10,333 nt of DNA from Bacillota bacterium (GTDB taxonomy: Bacteria; Bacillota_B; Desulfitobacteriia; Desulfitobacteriales; Desulfitobacteriaceae), in the NCBI GenBank assembly GCA_021779415.1, contig JAJYAS010000062.1, positions 1-10,333 on the forward strand, written 5' to 3'. Positions 7,140 through 10,333 of this stretch are shown piece by piece. Position numbers and translations under genes: made by a program. Position 1 is the stretch's first letter. Every line of letters starts with the position of its first letter. Below the pieces are notes generated by a model that searched no databases, was not told the DNA's origin, and saw nothing but the letters and a program-made list of their open reading frames with translations.

Positions 7140-7227
7140 TTATCTGTTCATGCCATCATCTTCCAATGTTCTAAGATTGTCCGTTAAAACTTTCTGACTG
7201 ATACCGGGAATGGTTTTGCGAAGCTCG
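7140..7227 (-). pseudogene. Fragment of an HxlR-family transcriptional regulator
   Basis: The minus strand encodes [18 protein letters not shown] followed by RTLEDDGMNR and a stop (TAA 7142-7140). This is the recognition-helix region of HxlR winged-helix regulators, whose members typically carry ELRRAIPGISQKMLTQQLRELE followed by DGLV.R. Neither the N-terminal third nor the wing beyond it is present. About 29 codons remain. The fragment stops upstream near 7227, where osmoprotectant permease homology begins on the opposite strand. Confidence 0.65.
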
Positions 7228-7392
7228 CAAACAATTTCTTCTTTAGCACTTTTAGGACTTCTCATCCCCTTTTTTGGAATAGGGACGGTACCTGCTGTTA
7301 TCGCACTGGTCGCTTATGCACTGCTTCCCCTATTACGAAATATCTATACAGGAATTAAAGAGGTAGATCCTTCCTTATATAAACAGTCTGCT
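7228..7392 (+). pseudogene. Fragment of an osmoprotectant (OpuC/ProW-type) ABC permease
   Basis: The plus strand encodes [20 protein letters not shown], then [20 protein letters not shown] and [14 protein letters not shown]. This matches the BPD-type permease core of glycine betaine/choline/carnitine importers such as OpuCB, where QTIPSLALLG and LLPILRNTYTGI are typical. Only about 55 of the usual 200 or more residues remain. The open frame formally begins at ATG 7210, but its first six codons are antisense to the HxlR fragment, so that ATG is not a real start. After about 7392 the frame runs on without homology into the 3' end of the EFR1 gene. No ribosome binding site is present. Confidence 0.7.
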
Positions 7393-7424
7393 ATTTCTGT
7401 GCAACATATTAAACTTTCGGTGTA

Positions 7425-8261
7425 TTATTTCATTAAATCTTTCACCTTGACTTCAGGATGGTGATACCGGGGGTGAGCAGGTGTCTTTTGTCCATACTGC
7501 AAAGCCTCTAGTGGGCACCATTGTATACATGCCAAACACTGCTCACATTGATTATGCCAGATCAATTTCTCATTTTGGATATCAATGTTGTGAGACGGGC
7601 AGATATTAACGCAGAGAGTGCATTGATTGCAGCGCTTGTCAACCCAAAATTTATCATCCATCTTATGAACAAGCGGGAAGGTGAGTCTGTATAAACCGGT
7701 AAATATTATTCTTTGCCATAAGGGGCCCTTCTCTGCGGGAATTTTAACCCTATCACGAACTTTCTCGGCAATAGCGGATTGCTTTATGCGCGCTGCTTGA
7801 AAGCGAGCATTTTGTTCATCCATTGAACCGGGACCTCCCCATGGGATATAGTTAGAAGGCATTACAATTGACCATCCGCTAGATAGAGTTAAACCCTTCG
7901 ATTCCATTGCCTTTTTCAACTGCACCAATGTATTAGATACTTGGCCGGCATTGTTAGCGATAGCAAAAATATAGTCAGGAGAGATCGCTTTCAGCTTATC
8001 CAAGAAATTCAATACCCGGCGGGGTACACCCCAGATATGCACCGGAAAAATCAAACCTATCACAGGCGAATCGATTGCTTGCTTCTTAATATCCCAATCC
8101 ACCATAGATATGAGTTCAGTATTGCCCAGCTCCCGTGCCAGAGCACGCGCTACCCACAATGAATTGCCGGTTCCTGTAAAGTAGAAAATGGTGGTCTTGG
8201 CCGTTTGACCAGTATTAGTATATAACTCATCCTTGTTGTAGCCCTTATCTGATCTTTTCAG
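7425..8261 (-). CDS. EFR1-type flavodoxin/ferredoxin fusion protein
   Basis: A soluble electron-transfer protein. The N-terminal flavodoxin-like half holds the FMN phosphate loop [15 protein letters not shown] (25-39), and [20 protein letters not shown] follows. Two C-terminal [4Fe-4S] motifs are complete: C211, C214, C217, C221 and C239, C242, C245, C249, each CxxCxxCxxxCP. The loop lies upstream of the first TTG (8159), so the gene must start earlier. In the same frame the best start is CTG 8261-8259, seven bases after GAGGTG (8274-8269), giving 278 residues. No ATG, GTG or TTG precedes the loop. The roughly 24 residues before the first strand are more than relatives usually have. A TATAAT (8291-8286) may be its -10 box, with a weak -35. 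The domains are certain; the start is probable. The exact partner is unknown. Confidence 0.85.
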   Translation of the reverse strand: MKRSDKGYNKDELYTNTGQTAKTTIFYFTGTGNSLWVARALARELGNTELISMVDWDIKKQAIDSPVIGLIFPVHIWGVPRRVLNFLDKLKAISPDYIFAIANNAGQVSNTLVQLKKAMESKGLTLSSGWSIVMPSNYIPWGGPGSMDEQNARFQAARIKQSAIAEKVRDRVKIPAEKGPLWQRIIFTGLYRLTFPLVHKMDDKFWVDKRCNQCTLCVNICPSHNIDIQNEKLIWHNQCEQCLACIQWCPLEALQYGQKTPAHPRYHHPEVKVKDLMK

Positions 8262-8371
8262 AATTAATCACCTCAATAACAATTAATTATATACCGTTGG
8301 ACGTGTTTATATATGGGAAATTAATAACTGAACCTAGTTAAACTATTATACAACTCTTTTACCTTGGATGT

Positions 8372-8412
8372 ACAAAAACAAAAAGCAAGTCAAGGTAACT
8401 TTGAACCTTGAC
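8372..8412 (-). terminator. Rho-independent terminator of the MerR-type operon
   Basis: Read on the minus strand, GTCAAGGT, an 8-base loop and ACCTTGAC (8412-8389) form a perfect 8-bp stem, followed by TTGCTTTTTGTTTTTGT (8388-8372), a clear T-rich tail. It ends the minus-strand unit that begins near 10087. Confidence 0.8.
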
Positions 8413-8512
8413 CGGCCTTCAGTAGATTGCCTGAAAAGGCATATTCGCTCGTATAGGCGCTCTTACCGGTCTGTGAATAGCCTCGCATACTTGAACGTCT
8501 TTCTGTCGTCAT
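8390..8512 (-). CDS. Possible 40-residue protein at the operon end
   Basis: An ATG at 8512-8510 follows AGAAAGGAA at close spacing. The frame encodes 40 residues beginning MTTERRSSMRGYSQTGKSA, rich in Ser, Arg and Lys, with no hydrophobic segment. Its TGA lies inside the stem of the terminator at 8372-8412. It begins 18 bases after the stop of the alcohol dehydrogenase remnant. No family was recognised. It could be a real small protein, or the start of a gene whose rest was lost together with most of the dehydrogenase gene. Confidence 0.3.
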   Translation of the reverse strand: MTTERRSSMRGYSQTGKSAYTSEYAFSGNLLKAGQGSKLP

Positions 8513-8530
8513 ATTCCTTTCTGCTTCGAT

Positions 8531-8677
8531 TTAAAGACATTTCTTAAAGATATTTTCAACATCCTGCTGATTCAGTGGCTTATAGCCCGGCATCATTCCG
8601 TTTCCACAAGATTTCTTTGCCATTATTTCAAACTTGGAATCATCAATGCCGATTTCTGTCAAGGTACTCTTTGTATT
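8531..8677 (-). pseudogene. C-terminal remnant of an iron-type alcohol dehydrogenase
   Basis: The minus strand encodes STLTEIGIDDSKFEIMAKK, then SCGNGMMPGYKPLNQQDVEN and IFKKCL, ending at TAA 8533-8531. This is the C-terminal end of group III, iron-containing alcohol dehydrogenases, which typically finish with GIDDEKFEIMA, FKPLTKEDV and IYKAAL-like residues. Only about 48 of roughly 385 codons remain. Homology begins at the stop of the cupin gene, with a one-base-offset overlap. The NAD- and metal-binding regions are absent, so the fragment is not an enzyme. It suggests that the operon once included a full dehydrogenase. Confidence 0.75.
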
Positions 8678-9092
8678 ATTTTAGTTTGCTGTAAACTTCT
8701 TCCGTGACAGGCTCTAACCACTCGTTGGAAGCTCCCTCTGCCGGAACTTCAACTGCCAGATGTGCAAACCAACTGTCGCAGGCCGCGCCGTGCCAATGCT
8801 TAACTTCTGCGGGAATGTTCACAACATCGCCCGGATACAGTTCCTGCACGTCTTTGCCCCATTCCTGATACCAGCCACGACCAGCCGTTACAAGCAGAAT
8901 TTGACCGCCCTTGTGATGAATATGCCAATTGTTGCGGCACTTCGGCTCAAAAGTCACATTGCCGATACCAACGCCTGTTGTTGTCAGCATATTTAGATGG
9001 GCCTGGCCGATAAAATATTTGCTGAACATTTCCGGCAAGGATTCCCCGATTGGGAAGATTGCCCCTTTGCTCCAATCAATCGATTCACTCAT
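8676..9092 (-). CDS. Cupin-domain protein
   Basis: A 138-residue single-domain cupin. Motif 1 is WHIHHKGGQILLVTAGRGWY, with H57, H59 and Q64 as likely metal ligands; motif 2 is PGDVVNIPAEVKHWHGA, with H99 and perhaps H101. Q64 takes the place of the usual glutamate. Short cupins of this type are commonly found beside carboxymuconolactone decarboxylase-like genes, but their reaction is rarely known. ATG 9092 is chosen over the upstream ATG at 9140 because GGAGG (9105-9101) lies eight bases before it and the longer version would overlap the preceding gene. It starts 19 bases after the stop of that gene, in one operon. The DNA is richer in G+C than the A+T-rich genes to the left. Confidence 0.88.
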   Translation of the reverse strand: MSESIDWSKGAIFPIGESLPEMFSKYFIGQAHLNMLTTTGVGIGNVTFEPKCRNNWHIHHKGGQILLVTAGRGWYQEWGKDVQELYPGDVVNIPAEVKHWHGAACDSWFAHLAVEVPAEGASNEWLEPVTEEVYSKLK

Positions 9093-9111
9093 TATATTTT
9101 CCTCCAGTTTC

Positions 9112-9873
9112 TTATTTTTCAAGTTGCTTTGCAGCTGCATTCACACAGTTCAGGGCATTCAGGCTGCGGGGGTAGCCGATGAACGGCAGGCACTGAGAAA
9201 CGACCTTGATGAGAAACTGCTTGTCATTGCCCAGCTTCATATTGGCGGCAGCGTGGCTAATCAGCTGTGGCTCGCAGCCGCCCTGCGCGGCCAGAAAACA
9301 GAACGTAATCATTTCACGCTGCTTATAGTTCAAACCAGTGCGGGTGTAATAATCACCGAAGCAGTTATCCGCCAGCCAGTAATTGATGTGACGGCTTTCC
9401 TCCGGACCGGATTTCCAGAAATCCCGCATTCCGTCGCCGAAGATATCGACCTGCGCCTGCGTGCCAGCCTCGCGCCGGTTTTCGGTCGTGGTGGTTGCCT
9501 GCCCGTCAAGTGGCAGCGCAACGCCCCGCGCTTCCAGCACTTCATTGACCGCCTTTAAGAACGGGAACACCCGCCCGATGCCAAGATACGCCACCGACTG
9601 ATAGACGATCTCTTTTCCCTCCACGGGCGTCACGCCGAAGTTCAGCGCGGCGGGCAGCATAGCGCGGAACTCGTCGATGCCCTGACAGCCAAGCAGCGTC
9701 GCCAGTACCGCCATGAAGCGGGTGTGGTCGTCCAGATCGTCGTGACCCACCACTTCGTCAAATGCAAAGTTGTCGAAGCGTTCGATAAATTCCGGGTCGG
9801 TTTTCAGAAACCCCGAAACATAACCGGGAAACATTTTTTCATGATACGCTTTCGCCTTTTCCGTAATTGCCAT
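9112..9873 (-). CDS. Carboxymuconolactone decarboxylase-family protein with two CMD domains
   Basis: A 253-residue protein with a tandem all-alpha CMD/AhpD fold. Domain 1 (about 30-115) contains LATLLGCQGIDEFRAMLPAA and VTPVEGKEIVYQSVAYLGIG. Domain 2 (about 150-250) contains LNYKQREMITFCFLAAQGGC, the conserved H207 and FIGYPRSLNALN. No CxxC redox pair of AhpD type is present, only single cysteines such as C63 and C200. True gamma-carboxymuconolactone decarboxylase acts in aromatic degradation, but no other gene of that pathway is near, so the substrate is unknown. AGAGGT lies seven bases before the ATG. The DNA is strikingly G+C rich (40 of 60 bases at 9421-9480, against 21 of 60 at 9901-9960), which suggests recent acquisition. 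It is the main gene of the MerR-type operon. Confidence 0.9.
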   Translation of the reverse strand: MAITEKAKAYHEKMFPGYVSGFLKTDPEFIERFDNFAFDEVVGHDDLDDHTRFMAVLATLLGCQGIDEFRAMLPAALNFGVTPVEGKEIVYQSVAYLGIGRVFPFLKAVNEVLEARGVALPLDGQATTTTENRREAGTQAQVDIFGDGMRDFWKSGPEESRHINYWLADNCFGDYYTRTGLNYKQREMITFCFLAAQGGCEPQLISHAAANMKLGNDKQFLIKVVSQCLPFIGYPRSLNALNCVNAAAKQLEK

Positions 9874-9906
9874 GATAGATACCTCTTTTCAAAACAGAAT
9901 TGAAAC

Positions 9907-10065
9907 TTATTCACACACAGCATTGCATATACCAAATATCTCATCAAAAGTCAGTGGATGGTTTTCATTTGCTAAAGCAACGCCGAATGCATACTATTTT
10001 GCCCACAAAACTAATCCTCCGATTCTTTTAGGTCTTTTTCTATTTTTACTTACTTCAGCAATCAT
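9907..10065 (-). pseudogene. Short leader ORF with an in-frame TAG: broken gene, leader peptide or recoded gene
   Basis: An ATG (10065-10063) lies ten bases after an ideal AGGAGGTG (10083-10076), just downstream of the MerR-type promoter. The frame reads MIAEVSKNRKRPKRIGGLVL then WAK, then TAG (9996-9994), then continues YAFGVALANENHPLTFDEIF and GICNAVCE to TAA (9909-9907). Both halves look like protein, and together they would be 52 codons. No family was recognised. The simplest reading is a 23-residue peptide or a nonsense-broken gene. Pyrrolysine decoding of TAG exists in some anaerobic Firmicutes, but nothing in this window supports it. The 33 bases between it and the decarboxylase-like gene hold only that gene's ribosome site. 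Confidence 0.4.
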
Positions 10066-10093
10066 TATGCTGTTTCACCTCCTGACATCCGAT

Positions 10094-10124
10094 AGCATAA
10101 CACTTGGAGTTAACTCCAAGTCAA
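10094..10124 (-). promoter_or_regulatory. MerR-type promoter and operator
   Basis: On the minus strand TTGACT (10124-10119) and TATGCT (10099-10094) are 19 bases apart. This over-long spacer is the hallmark of promoters activated by MerR-family proteins. The spacer holds a perfect 20-bp palindrome, ACTTGGAGTTAACTCCAAGT (10102-10121), very close to the operators of the AdhR/NmlR branch that respond to aldehydes or other electrophiles. Transcription would start near 10087. No MerR gene lies in the window. Confidence 0.85.
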
Positions 10125-10170
10125 GTCTTTTTAAAGAGTAGCATGTATTAGTGCTACTCTTTAAAAAGAC
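10125..10170. terminator. Perfect 19-bp hairpin, likely terminator of the PEP-synthase-type gene
   Basis: GTCTTTTTAAAGAGTAGCA (10125-10143) and its exact reverse complement (10152-10170) flank an 8-base loop. The G+C core with flanking A and T runs is terminator-like and would work in both directions. It lies 60 bases after the stop of the minus-strand PEP-utilising gene and directly abuts the -35 box of the MerR-type promoter, insulating the operon from upstream transcription. Confidence 0.65.
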
Positions 10171-10230
10171 CGAGTGCTATGTGCGTCCGAATGCACTCTA
10201 TGGTAGTACTTGCAAATGAAGGAAGAACGT

Positions 10231-10333
<103 letters not shown>

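Noticed and set aside
7199..7470. TGATACCGGG repeated on both sides of the permease fragment, suggesting insertion-site duplication
   Set aside because: The right copy lies within the conserved reading frame of the EFR1 gene and the left one within the HxlR fragment, so both are explained by coding sequence.
8929..9558. Plus-strand 209-codon open frame
   Set aside because: It is antisense to the cupin and CMD genes; long antisense frames are common in G+C-rich coding DNA, and its protein has no recognisable motif.
9872..10141. Plus-strand 89-codon open frame over the MerR-type promoter and leader ORF
   Set aside because: It has no ribosome binding site, runs across the promoter dyad and into the hairpin, and is antisense to a frame with a much better start signal.

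Overview
The window reads as chromosomal DNA of an anaerobic, low-to-moderate-G+C Firmicute of the Clostridia/Negativicutes kind. Reasons: strong AGGAGG-type ribosome binding sites, A+T-rich intergenic regions, an EFR1-type flavodoxin/ferredoxin protein, an FMN-binding protein very like the one known from sulfate reducers, a MoaE-like protein, an HD-GYP domain protein and a branched-chain amino acid exporter. The genus cannot be fixed from this sequence alone. No rRNA, tRNA, CRISPR array or intact insertion sequence was seen.

Left part (1-2055). A possible gene start runs off the left edge, followed by a terminator and a MoaE-like gene on the minus strand. Then come an Rrf2-family regulator (minus) and a small FMN-binding split-barrel flavoprotein (plus), divergently transcribed from one 51-bp, almost perfect palindrome. 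The same TTGACT-N17-TATATT promoter can be read in both directions from this palindrome, so the two promoters overlap fully.

Middle part (2056-5547). A MocR-type regulator (GntR winged helix fused to an aminotransferase-like domain, minus) is divergent from azlC-azlD, a two-subunit branched-chain amino acid exporter. The shared intergenic region holds a good promoter for the regulator and a 10-bp inverted repeat placed like an operator. Next is a membrane protein whose C-terminal half resembles a K+ channel pore but whose selectivity filter is degenerate.

Decayed stretch (5548-7424). It holds an HD-GYP domain gene missing its usual N-terminal region, frameshifted pieces of a small membrane protein, and two fragments that meet head to head: an HxlR-type regulator (minus) and an osmoprotectant ABC permease (plus). 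It looks like an old rearrangement or deletion zone.

Right part (7425-10333). An EFR1-type flavodoxin plus 2[4Fe-4S] protein (minus) appears to start at a CTG codon upstream of its first ATG/TTG-type start. To its right lies a minus-strand operon with a textbook MerR-type promoter: a 20-bp palindrome in a 19-bp spacer. In order it holds a short ORF interrupted by an in-frame TAG, a G+C-rich double-domain carboxymuconolactone decarboxylase-like gene, a cupin gene, the C-terminal remnant of an iron-type alcohol dehydrogenase, a 40-codon ORF and a terminator. The base composition suggests that at least the decarboxylase-like gene was acquired. The window ends in the C-terminus of a PEP-synthase-type phosphotransferase.
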